Origin: Bacteroidota bacterium
GTDB taxonomy: Bacteria > Bacteroidota > Rhodothermia > Rhodothermales > Rubricoccaceae
Direction: 5' to 3'
DNA: 8,130 bases
Assembly: GCA_022564455.1 (NCBI GenBank)
Contig: JADFLK010000082.1
Coordinates: 1-8,130 of the forward strand
Part shown: positions 1 to 6,420 of the stretch, in pieces
How the letters are laid out: each line of letters starts with the position of its first letter
Position numbering within the stretch: position 1 is the stretch's first letter
Notes under the pieces: generated by a model
Databases searched by the model: none
Seen by the model: the letters and a program-made list of their open reading frames with translations, nothing else
What the model was told of the DNA's origin: nothing
Translations under genes and position numbers: made by a program

Positions 1-88
1 CGGCTAGTGCGTCCTGTGTGTCGGCCATCTTTTGCTGCATATCGGCCATGCGCCCGAAGAGATCGGCCATGTTGGGGGTGTTGTCCAT
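1..88 (-). CDS. ybaB: YbaB/EbfC-family nucleoid-associated protein, N-terminal part (runs off the window)
   Basis: Only the first 29 codons are in the window, starting at ATG 88-86. The visible peptide begins MDNTPNMADLFGRMADMQQK and continues with a helix rich in Met, Gln, Asp and Ala. This fits the N-terminal helix of YbaB/EbfC proteins, small dimeric DNA-binding proteins that coat the nucleoid and are usually about 100-110 residues long. The position directly downstream of dnaX on the same strand is the classic bacterial dnaX-ybaB(-recR) order and carries much of the weight of this call. A second ATG at 70-68 (MADLFGRM) is a possible alternative start. No clear Shine-Dalgarno site precedes either ATG. 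The gene is probably cotranscribed with dnaX across a 67-bp gap. The family domain cannot be checked because the rest lies outside the window. Confidence 0.72.
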   Translation of the reverse strand, partial: MDNTPNMADLFGRMADMQQKMADTQDALA

Positions 89-96
89 AGTGTAGT

Positions 97-152
97 GCGT
101 ATTCCGTATTGCGTGATTCCGTCGGGCTGTCCGTACGAACTACGCAACACGC
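97..152. repeat. Imperfect inverted repeat in the dnaX-ybaB gap
   Basis: The 67-bp gap between dnaX and ybaB is built from short related units (GCGTATT, CCGTATT, GCGTGATT and their complements). Positions 97-114 and 135-152 match as an inverted repeat at 14 of 18 bases around a 20-nt centre, so the transcript could fold into an imperfect hairpin between the two genes. No T-run follows the structure, so it does not look like an intrinsic terminator. It resembles small repeated palindromes of intergenic DNA, but copy number cannot be judged from one copy. Confidence 0.5.
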
Positions 153-155
153 ATT

Positions 156-2180
156 TTACCAAACGATTTCGGCTCCAAACTTTTCGAACAGGGCCTGAAT
201 GACCGGGTTCTCGTGGCGGAGTTGCTTGAAGCGCTCGAACGGGTCTGCGTCCCGTACGGGTTCCCCATTGGCCGAGATATCGACCACAAAACGCAACGGC
301 GGCGACTTCTCTTCGAGAAGGACGCTCAGCGCCGAGGCAAACTTTTCGGCCTCGCTTTCGAGGAGTGTGCACGAGAACTTGTCCGGAACCGTGACCTCAA
401 TGCTGCCGCGCACCACGCGGTTGGGGTTGGCCTGCTCAAGCAGTGTCCCCACATGGATGCGGTCGGCCTTGATGGTTTGCACGAGGTCGGGCCAAAGTGT
501 TTTTATGCGCCCGAGGGGGATGTCGAGATCGGCTGTCGCGGCGGGAGCTTCCGCAACGGCTGCATCGCCTGCGATTGCCAGGACGGCCTCGGGGCCTCCG
601 GAGCCGTCGCCGGAGGGGTCACCCGCTGGATCGCGTGGTATTTGCAATGCAGGCGCACCAAACAATCCTGAATGGGCCGGGGTGCTTGCGGCGGGAGCAG
701 GTTGAGGCGCCGTCGGTTTCGCAGCGGGTGCGCCCGGTGGTTCGGGAGAGAAGGCCGGCGGTTCTCCACCGTCATCATTATTGGAGGGAGGTTCAGGCTT
801 TTTTCGCGGAGGCTGGATTAAATCGGTCTGCGGTGCGGGCTCTTTCTGTTTCTCCTCCGCGCTCTCCGGCGCGTACTTCACTGGAGGCTCAGCCGTAACC
901 TGTGGAGTAACGGGCGGCGAGGCCGTGGCGGGACGTTCCTCATTGGCCGACGCAGCTTCAAGGACGCTCAGCTTGGCGATGAGCTCCTCCAGATCCGCCG
1001 CTGTTTCCAGGCTTGCCATTTTGAGCAGCGCAAGCTCGACCGCTAGGCGCGGCTGCCGGCTTGCCTTGATGTTCCGCGCGGCTTCCTCCACCATCATCAG
1101 AAGGTGCAGAATATCGGCCTCCGCCAGGTTTCGGGCCGACTCCACGTACTGCACACGTGTAGCGTCGGTCGCTTCGATGAGGTCGCCTTTGCCGGTGGAG
1201 CGGGCCACGAGAAGATTCCGCAGGTGGTCGGCGAGGCCTCCGAGGAACTCGGGGAGGTCGTAGCCCCGGCTCACTAGCCGTTCGACCAGTTCGAGCAGCC
1301 CGGCCCGGTCGCGCGCCGCCGCCTTGTCCGTCACCTCAAAAAAGATTTCGGTATCCACCACGCCGAGGGCCTCCCGGAGAGCAGCGGCTTCGAGGGGTGA
1401 GCCGCAAAGCGACACCGCCTGATCGAAGAGCGAAAAGGCGTCGCGCAGCGCACCGTCCGCCTTTCCGGCCAGTAACAGCAGTGATTCGTCGTCGGTTTCA
1501 ATGGACTCCGCCTCGCAGATTGTCCGCAATTGCCCGATGATCTCGGCGATGGATATCCGCCTGAAGTCGAAGCGCTGTGTGCGCGAAAGAATGGTGGGGA
1601 GGACCTTGTGGGGTTCGGTGGTTGCGAAGATGAAAAGGACGTACGGGGGCGGCTCTTCGAGAGTTTTCAGGAGCGCGTTGAAGGCGCCCTTCGAGAGCAT
1701 GTGGACCTCGTCGAGGATGTAGATTTTCTTCTTCGCACCCTGCGGCGGAATACGGACGGTGTCCCGGAGCTCACGGATGTCGTCTACGCTGTTGTTGCTC
1801 GCGGCATCAATTTCGATGATGTTCATCGAGCGGCCGGCCTCGAATGTCTTGCACGATTCGCACACGCGGCAGGGCTCGGCGTTTTCGCGCTCCTCAAGCG
1901 GCGTCGTGCAATTGACGGCCTTGGCGAGGATCCGCGCTGCCGTTGTTTTTCCTACGCCGCGCGGGCCACTGAAGAGATAGGCGTGCGCCAGCCGGTCCAG
2001 CCGGATGGCGTTGCACAGCGTTTGCGCCACATGTGCCTGCCCCACCATCTCCCCAAACGTCTGCGGGCGGTATTTGCGCGCCGTAACGAGGTAGCTGCTC
2101 TCTGTTTCGGAGGCGTCCCCGCTGGAGTCGGATGGGCTGTCGGGGAAGAGCGAGGAGGATGAGGTTGGCTCGTCGGCCAT
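156..2180 (-). CDS. dnaX: DNA polymerase III subunit tau/gamma (DnaX)
   Basis: DnaX is the AAA+ ATPase of the replicative clamp loader. It loads the beta clamp, and its tau form bridges polymerase cores to the helicase. From ATG 2180 the protein has 674 residues. Visible landmarks are the ARKYRPQTF segment near 34-42, Walker A GPRGVGKT at 72-79, zinc-binding cysteines 91, 104, 107 and 110, the Walker B segment ILDEVHM around 155-161, TTEPHK near 187-192, the SRC-type motif as SRTQRF at 199-204 (finger arginine 200), and sensor 2 GALRDAFS at 243-250. A proline/alanine-rich, low-complexity linker covers about 410-560. A C-terminal domain follows, with a conserved-looking Trp-containing start, ending GAEIVW. 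An upstream in-frame TTG at 2189 would add three residues; I prefer the ATG. No Shine-Dalgarno site is evident, and ybaB follows 67 bp downstream. A slippery heptamer inside the gene suggests a second, 462-residue product. Confidence 0.97.
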   Translation of the reverse strand: MADEPTSSSSLFPDSPSDSSGDASETESSYLVTARKYRPQTFGEMVGQAHVAQTLCNAIRLDRLAHAYLFSGPRGVGKTTAARILAKAVNCTTPLEERENAEPCRVCESCKTFEAGRSMNIIEIDAASNNSVDDIRELRDTVRIPPQGAKKKIYILDEVHMLSKGAFNALLKTLEEPPPYVLFIFATTEPHKVLPTILSRTQRFDFRRISIAEIIGQLRTICEAESIETDDESLLLLAGKADGALRDAFSLFDQAVSLCGSPLEAAALREALGVVDTEIFFEVTDKAAARDRAGLLELVERLVSRGYDLPEFLGGLADHLRNLLVARSTGKGDLIEATDATRVQYVESARNLAEADILHLLMMVEEAARNIKASRQPRLAVELALLKMASLETAADLEELIAKLSVLEAASANEERPATASPPVTPQVTAEPPVKYAPESAEEKQKEPAPQTDLIQPPRKKPEPPSNNDDGGEPPAFSPEPPGAPAAKPTAPQPAPAASTPAHSGLFGAPALQIPRDPAGDPSGDGSGGPEAVLAIAGDAAVAEAPAATADLDIPLGRIKTLWPDLVQTIKADRIHVGTLLEQANPNRVVRGSIEVTVPDKFSCTLLESEAEKFASALSVLLEEKSPPLRFVVDISANGEPVRDADPFERFKQLRHENPVIQALFEKFGAEIVW
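782..804 (-). other. Programmed -1 frameshift signal in dnaX (slippery heptamer, -1 stop, weak hairpin arm)
   Basis: On the coding strand codons 459-461 read CGA AAA AAG, which contains the exact heptamer A AAA AAG (804-798). This is the slippery sequence used by E. coli dnaX. After a -1 slip the next codons are GCC (798-796) and TGA (795-793), so the shifted product ends Lys-Lys-Ala after 462 residues, at the start of the proline-rich linker and just after the clamp-loader core. A possible stimulatory hairpin pairs CTCCA (786-782) with TGGAG about 13 nt further on. Its stem is only 5 bp and starts 11 nt past the heptamer, so it is weak. I see no upstream Shine-Dalgarno-like stimulator. Transcript slippage on the six-A run is an alternative mechanism that would also reach early stops. 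Confidence 0.65.
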
Positions 2181-2203
2181 CAAAAACAACAGGCAAAAAC
2201 CAG

Positions 2204-2360
2204 AGGCTGTTGAAAGAGGTGCTCTGTTGCCAAGGCGAGCGAATCTCGGTTGAGATCAAGGCGCGGAATCGCAGACGCATCGGGAATTCGGCGAGGTTCC
2301 GCAACGCCGAGATCGGGCGAGAGACGCCGCCGCAGGCAGGATGACCTTTTTCAACAGCCT
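2204..2360. mobile_element. MITE-like non-coding element with 17-bp terminal inverted repeats
   Basis: A 157-bp segment begins with AGGCTGTTGAAAGAGGT (2204-2220) and ends with ACCTTTTTCAACAGCCT (2344-2360). The two ends are inverted repeats matching at 16 of 17 bases. The interior is GC-rich, has further imperfect dyads (for example ATCTCGG near 2243 against CCGAGAT near 2307, and GCGGAA against TTCCGC) and carries no credible gene. Terminal repeats, small size, lack of a coding sequence and intergenic location fit a miniature inverted-repeat transposable element or a large REP-like repeat. I see no clear target-site duplication in the flanks. It fills nearly all the space between the upstream operon's terminator and dnaX, so it may supply or separate the dnaX promoter. 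I could not identify that promoter. Confidence 0.6.
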
Positions 2361-2362
2361 AT

Positions 2363-2401
2363 AAAACGGGAGCCCCGGCAAAGTAGTGCTCGGGGCTCCC
2401 G
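2363..2401 (-). terminator. Rho-independent terminator after the RDD gene
   Basis: On the minus strand CGGGAGCCCCG (2401-2391) pairs perfectly with CGGGGCTCCCG (2377-2367), giving an 11-bp GC-rich stem around a 13-nt loop, followed at once by TTTTA (2366-2362). It begins 26 nt past the RDD stop codon. It would end the transcript of the bat-tdk-RDD operon and keep it separate from dnaX. Confidence 0.88.
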
Positions 2402-2427
2402 CTGGCAAGGTGAAGATGAGAGGCCGG

Positions 2428-2949
2428 TCAGTCGTCGGAGACGATAACTTTTGTACCCGCAAACTTGTCCCCGATGCGCCGCCCTTCGGAGTCTGTAAGC
2501 ACAAGAATGGCCTCGACGAGGCCAAGAAGGCTGGCAATCCACCCGATGATGCCAAGTAACGCAGCGATCGCGAACATACCGATGCCAAAGGAGACGCTCG
2601 CAATCCCCATGATGATAGAACCGAGGACCAAAGGCCAATTTCTACGGATTGACGTGTTTATGTCCATGATACCTCCATCGAGGCGGATCGGGCGGAGCTT
2701 CATCACCTTCTTGCCAATCGAACGACCGTTCATGAACTCGAGCGCAAGGCCATCGCGGAGCAGGATGTAGGCGGCACCGATGAGCAAGCCAAGACCGGAG
2801 AATGTGCGCCCGGCCATTCCAAGGATGAATGAGAGTGCCATGACAATAAGACCGTCAATGAGCAGGGCGAGGAAGCGTTTGCCGAGATCGGCTTTTCCGG
2901 ATGATGTAGCTCCGGTTTCTGCCGGGGCTGGATCGGGTGTGGTTTCCAT
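2428..2949 (-). CDS. RDD-family integral membrane protein
   Basis: From ATG 2949 this is a 173-residue membrane protein with the RDD-family layout. Arg25 and Asp32 (KRFLALLIDGL) sit at the start of the first membrane helix, and a second hydrophobic stretch at about 47-65 leads to LLRDGL. A loop then carries GRSIGKKVMKLRPIRLDGG, the usual GxxxGKxxxxLrVv signature. Two further hydrophobic segments lie between about 105 and 150. The C-terminus RRIGDKFAGTKVIV matches the typical family ending. RDD proteins are poorly characterised; some have been linked to ion transport, and no specific role follows from this sequence. In-frame ATG 2991, directly preceded by AAGGGG, and TTG 3027 would lengthen the N-terminus by 14 or 26 residues. 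The shorter start leaves a 24-residue soluble leader, which is normal. It is the last gene of the operon, 119 bp after tdk, and is followed by a strong terminator. Confidence 0.85.
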   Translation of the reverse strand: METTPDPAPAETGATSSGKADLGKRFLALLIDGLIVMALSFILGMAGRTFSGLGLLIGAAYILLRDGLALEFMNGRSIGKKVMKLRPIRLDGGIMDINTSIRRNWPLVLGSIIMGIASVSFGIGMFAIAALLGIIGWIASLLGLVEAILVLTDSEGRRIGDKFAGTKVIVSDD

Positions 2950-3013
2950 AACACGTTGTGTGGTGGGTGAGTGAGCGGAGTGGATGGGCATCCCCTTTAC
3001 ATTCTGCACAATA

Positions 3014-3046
3014 GGGCTCAGCCCCAACTCGGGGCAAGTGCTTGCC
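3014..3046. other. Cluster of overlapping dyads in the tdk-RDD gap
   Basis: Three inverted repeats overlap here: GGGC-TCA-GCCC (3014-3024), GCCCC-AACTC-GGGGC (3021-3035) and GGCAAG-TG-CTTGCC (3033-3046). The first two share the GCCC arm at 3021-3024, so in RNA they would exclude each other. No T-run follows on the minus strand, so this is not a convincing terminator. It might be an mRNA processing or stability element, an operator, or chance in GC-rich DNA. Confidence 0.35.
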
Positions 3047-3068
3047 GATTTTCTTTAGAGATCGACGC

Positions 3069-3695
3069 TCAGGCTTCTACACGCGCGGTTTTCTCCTTTT
3101 TCTTCGGCTCTACGGAAGGCTTCGGCTCGAAACACTGCCGGCAGCGGGGCTCGTACGCGTCCTTTTCACCTACCAGAACACGATCCCCAAAAGCTACGAT
3201 GCGCTGCGAATGGTTGGCCGGGGCGCCGCAACGAACGCAGACGGCGTGCAGCTTGGTTACGTGCTCGGCAATCGCCATGAGTTGCGGGATAGGCTCAAAG
3301 GGGTTGCCGAGGTAGTCCTGATCGAGCCCGGCGATGATAACCCGCTTGCCCTCGCGGGCCAGCCGGTCGCAGACCGGGAGGAGTTCGAGGCCGAAGAACT
3401 GCGCCTCGTCGATGCCCACCACGTCGGCTTCGCTTGTGAGTAGCAGGATTTGCTCCACCGCATGCACAACCTGCGAGGGGATCGCATTCTCGTCGTGCGA
3501 GACCACGGAGTCGCCGGCGTAGCGGTTGTCGAGGGCCGGCTTGAAGATCTCCACGCGCTGCCGGGCGATTTTCGCGCGCCGCAGCCTCCGGATTAGCTCC
3601 TCGGTCTTGCCGCTGAACATCGAGCCGCAGACCACTTCAATCCAGCCGACGCGCCGTCCGCTCTCGTCTCGGGGGTAGATGTGGGGTTCCGTCAT
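3069..3695 (-). CDS. tdk: Thymidine kinase (type II)
   Basis: This enzyme phosphorylates thymidine to dTMP with ATP in the cytoplasmic pyrimidine salvage pathway. The 208-residue protein has Walker A GSMFSGKT at 24-31 and the Walker B-like GIDEAQFF at 94-101, where Glu97 is the likely catalytic base. It has the AGLDQDYLG segment at 122-130, typical of the family, and two zinc-binding pairs, Cys153/Cys156 and Cys185/Cys188. The region between the pairs (IVAFGDRVLVGEKDAYEPRC) corresponds to the thymidine-binding lasso. The length is normal apart from a lysine-rich C-terminal tail of about 20 residues. The start is ATG 3695, with no obvious Shine-Dalgarno site. It begins only 27 bp after batE, so it is probably cotranscribed with the bat genes. 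That seems an organisational link rather than a functional one. Confidence 0.97.
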   Translation of the reverse strand: MTEPHIYPRDESGRRVGWIEVVCGSMFSGKTEELIRRLRRAKIARQRVEIFKPALDNRYAGDSVVSHDENAIPSQVVHAVEQILLLTSEADVVGIDEAQFFGLELLPVCDRLAREGKRVIIAGLDQDYLGNPFEPIPQLMAIAEHVTKLHAVCVRCGAPANHSQRIVAFGDRVLVGEKDAYEPRCRQCFEPKPSVEPKKKEKTARVEA

Positions 3696-3722
3696 TGCCG
3701 AAAGGTACGCTTGCGTGGCTTG

Positions 3723-4577
3723 TCAGATCCGCTCTACCGCACGCAATGGGAGCCATCCGCGTATCCCGCGGGGGAGCCGCACGGCCTGCCAGCCGTCGCG
3801 GACTTCGGTGATGCGCACGCGCAGGCCCGGCTGGAGGGTTGCGCGCGAGGCCGCTTCTGCGGAGGGCGAGGCGCGCAGTTGGGCGTCTTCGGAGAGGACG
3901 ATACCCTCCGGAGTGCGGGCGCTTCCCCACACGGAAAGCGCAGCCACAAGCACAGTGGCCGTGACAGGAACAAGCACTGCGATGGCTCGCCTCGACCAGG
4001 CATCGTTGCGGCGCGTCCAGAACCGGAAGCCGATGACCCCGATAAGGCTGATGTAGAGCACGAGTCCGAATGCCAGCCAGAGAAGCGGCCCTCCAGTCCG
4101 TGTAAGACGGCGGCTGAGCACCTCCCACGGAGACACGGCCTCGCCGGTGACGCCGGCCCGTTCCCGCGCGATCCGCAGGTTGTGGGTGATGGCCTCGTTG
4201 CCGGGCATGAGCCGCCGGGCGCGCTCGAAGTGTAGAATCGAAGGGCCGAGCTTCTCAAGATCGAGGTAGGCCGTGCCGAGGTTGTAGTGTAGCATCCCGC
4301 TCGACCATCCCGTGGTTCCGGCGCCTTCGAAGGCGGCTACGGCCCCAGCCGCGTCGCTATCTGCGTAGAGTTGAACACCGAGGGCAAAAAGCCGCTCCGC
4401 TTCAGCTTGCGAGTCGTCAGCAAGCGCAGGATGAGGGACGACGAAAAGGAGAATGGCGAAGACCTGAGCCAGGCGCCTGTAAATGGTTCCACTTCTCTGA
4501 AAAGCTGCCTTTTGAAATCCCCCTTGAGGGGCGGACTCCATATCGCAGCGGAGTATGTCTATCACGGGTTCCCACAT
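3723..4577 (-). CDS. batE: BatE-like TPR and SH3-domain membrane protein
   Basis: The 284-residue product from ATG 4577 has the BatE layout. A basic segment with RR at 34-35 precedes a hydrophobic stretch at about 36-52, probably a signal peptide cut after ALA. Two TPR-like repeats follow at about 58-125 (LFALGVQLYADSDAAGAVAAF, then LHYNLGTAYLDLEKLGPSIL). Two membrane helices lie at about 163-184 and 198-217, and a bacterial SH3-like domain at 225-284 shows LRASPS and GWLPL. BatE is known as the last gene of Bacteroides-aerotolerance operons; its biochemical role is unresolved. The gene starts 3 bp after the batD stop, so translational coupling is likely. In-frame ATG 4541 is an alternative start that gives a better signal-peptide length. 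The codons just after it include a CCCC-TTGA-GGGG palindrome resembling intergenic repeat DNA, so the N-terminal 30 residues are the least certain part. Confidence 0.85.
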   Translation of the reverse strand: MWEPVIDILRCDMESAPQGGFQKAAFQRSGTIYRRLAQVFAILLFVVPHPALADDSQAEAERLFALGVQLYADSDAAGAVAAFEGAGTTGWSSGMLHYNLGTAYLDLEKLGPSILHFERARRLMPGNEAITHNLRIARERAGVTGEAVSPWEVLSRRLTRTGGPLLWLAFGLVLYISLIGVIGFRFWTRRNDAWSRRAIAVLVPVTATVLVAALSVWGSARTPEGIVLSEDAQLRASPSAEAASRATLQPGLRVRITEVRDGWQAVRLPRGIRGWLPLRAVERI

Positions 4578-4580
4578 AAC

Positions 4581-6401
4581 TCAGACGCTAACCAGATCGG
4601 CTTCGTCGTCCACGGCGGCGAAGAGATGAGAGGCTTGCTTGGCCGCGGCTTCTTGTACGTCTATTTGTCCACCCACGCCGCTTGCAAAGCCGGGTGCAAA
4701 CTGCGCCCGCTCGCATTCGGCGAGGAGCGTGTCCAGCGCTTTCCGGGTTTCGGCGGAGATACCGCGTTTGGCCAGCGCGGTCTGTAGCGTGCTTCGGGAG
4801 AGGCCGTTAACCGGTGTGTCCAGTCTTTCGGAGAGGAATGCTCGAAGCGCACGCTCAATGGCATCGTAGAACGCCGGTGCATCGCCGAGGGCTTTGCGGG
4901 CTTCCTTGAGCCGTTTTCTGGCCTCCGGATGGGCGCGGAGCGCGAGGGCTTCCACCGAGGCATCTGCCTGGCGGTCCCCAATTCGGCGCACGGCTACGAG
5001 GCCGAAAAGCGCCAGCAGTGGAAGCGCAAATCCACCAAAAAGAACGAGAACCGAAACGCTTTGTGGAGTCTGGGCGCGTAGCCAGACGGCCTCCGTCATC
5101 AAACCAAGCGGTACGGAGGGATCGCTCGGCGTAGCTTCCGGGATCAAAGCCGACGAGGCCACAGGGCCGCTCACTTCAACGGGGAACGCCGAGGAACGGA
5201 GCGTCTGGTACCTGCCTCGCACGGGGTCGTAATAGGTCCATTCAACGGGCGGGATTTCGAACGATCCACCATCTCGTGGAACGAGCGTGAATGTGAATGT
5301 CTTCGTTCCGGATAGCGAGGCGGTCTGCCGGTCGACCCGGCGTTCCTGCTGCGGGTCGAACTGGTCGAACTCGGGTGGTACGTCAATCTCCGGCGGCGCA
5401 AGCGTGGCGATGTTGCCCGTCCCACGGATTTCCACGGTCAGTTGAATCGGGTCGCCCGCAGCTACGTCCTCGCGGTCGGTAAACGCAGCCATCCCAAACT
5501 GCCCGACGGCGCCTCCGAACGACTCCGGTGCGCCGGCCGGAAGTGCCTCGGAGGTCAGTGTCAACGCCGGGGCGGTGACGTCCTCCGTCGAAAACCGGCT
5601 CGTAAACGGCGAAAAAAGAGGTCCGAAAGGATTCGACGGCCGCGAGGTTCGCGCCAGTTCCACCTCAAACGTCATCTCGCCTATTTCCAGTTGGCCCGTT
5701 CTCGTGGGGAAGAGCGCCATCCGCCGGAGCGTTACCGCGTCGTAGTCCTCCCCCCCGATGGTAACCGGACGCGGGTAGGTGTCGCGGTCGGGGACCTCCA
5801 ATTCTTCGCGCCAGAAGCCCTCAGCGTCCCACGTCCCCGTCACCTGCGAGCGGCGTGGCCTCAAGTGTGAGCGCACGTAGAGGACGTAGTCCACCACCAC
5901 TTGCTGGCCGGGTACGAGGCTTCGGGAGGAGGGCTCGGCCCGCACGAACAAATCGCCGTCGGCTGCGCTCGGCGGGTCGGGTTTGGGGCCCAGGCCCGGC
6001 TGCATCCGCGAGGCCCTCGCCGTGTTTCGTTGGCTTTGCGGAACGACCTCGATGCTGATGGGGTCGGTTTCGAGGATGCGGCCGCCGACCGGGATACGCG
6101 CGGAGAGAATCTCGGACTGGCCGGTGCGCTGCGGCCGGTACAGCCAGCGGAGTGTGAGATGCTCTTCGCCGTTCGTGACGACCTGCGATCGGAGGACCGG
6201 GGTGCTCTGTGCCAGGGTAAGGCCGTGTGCACCGGGTGGCTGTATGGGGCCGAGTTCGTCGAGATCGCCGGTAATTTCGAGGGTGAAGGCCAGCGTCTCT
6301 GCGTCTCCGAGGACTGTTTTATCGACGTACGCATGGATGCTCACCTGCGCGGCAAGTGGCGCTGCGAATGTGAAAAGGAGGAAGGAGAGAACGGAGCGCA
6401 T
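4581..6401 (-). CDS. batD: BatD-like oxygen-tolerance protein
   Basis: The 606-residue protein begins with a signal peptide (MRSVLSFLLFTFAAPLAA, cut near residue 18). A long periplasmic region of beta-rich, Ig-like segments follows, then one membrane helix at about 448-471 and a helical cytoplasmic tail. Family hallmarks include VLGDAETLAFTLEI near 30-43, the FWREEL segment near 197-202, a block ending RRMALFPTRTGQLEIG near 226-241, and a second domain around 305-390 containing VAAGDPIQLTVEIRGTGN. This is the BatD (oxygen-tolerance) family, thought to work with VWA-domain BatA/BatB and TPR proteins in the envelope. The start is ATG 6401, 19 bp after the preceding TPR gene, and batE follows after 3 bp. 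Length and domain order are normal and no disruption is visible. Confidence 0.93.
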   Translation of the reverse strand: MRSVLSFLLFTFAAPLAAQVSIHAYVDKTVLGDAETLAFTLEITGDLDELGPIQPPGAHGLTLAQSTPVLRSQVVTNGEEHLTLRWLYRPQRTGQSEILSARIPVGGRILETDPISIEVVPQSQRNTARASRMQPGLGPKPDPPSAADGDLFVRAEPSSRSLVPGQQVVVDYVLYVRSHLRPRRSQVTGTWDAEGFWREELEVPDRDTYPRPVTIGGEDYDAVTLRRMALFPTRTGQLEIGEMTFEVELARTSRPSNPFGPLFSPFTSRFSTEDVTAPALTLTSEALPAGAPESFGGAVGQFGMAAFTDREDVAAGDPIQLTVEIRGTGNIATLAPPEIDVPPEFDQFDPQQERRVDRQTASLSGTKTFTFTLVPRDGGSFEIPPVEWTYYDPVRGRYQTLRSSAFPVEVSGPVASSALIPEATPSDPSVPLGLMTEAVWLRAQTPQSVSVLVLFGGFALPLLALFGLVAVRRIGDRQADASVEALALRAHPEARKRLKEARKALGDAPAFYDAIERALRAFLSERLDTPVNGLSRSTLQTALAKRGISAETRKALDTLLAECERAQFAPGFASGVGGQIDVQEAAAKQASHLFAAVDDEADLVSV

Positions 6402-6420
6402 ACGTTACGGCCGGGTAGTG

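Noticed and set aside
199..2162. Several plus-strand open frames of 70-210 codons across dnaX
   Set aside because: They are opposite-strand shadows of a well-supported dnaX; GC-rich DNA commonly gives such frames, and their sequences have no recognisable motif.
2181..2189. TTG at 2189 as the start of dnaX
   Set aside because: It adds only three residues (MFL) ahead of a good ATG at 2180 and has no ribosome-binding site to favour it.
1894..2603. Minus-strand frames overlapping the dnaX start, the repeat element and the RDD gene
   Set aside because: They run through the non-coding inverted-repeat element and the terminator in a different frame from both real genes, with no domain-like sequence.
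2992..3034. Sigma-70-like promoter for the RDD gene (TTGCCC and TATTGT, 18-bp spacing, on the minus strand)
   Set aside because: Only 4 of 6 matches in each box, and the -35 overlaps the GC-rich dyads. This lineage often uses a different promoter consensus, so chance is likely.
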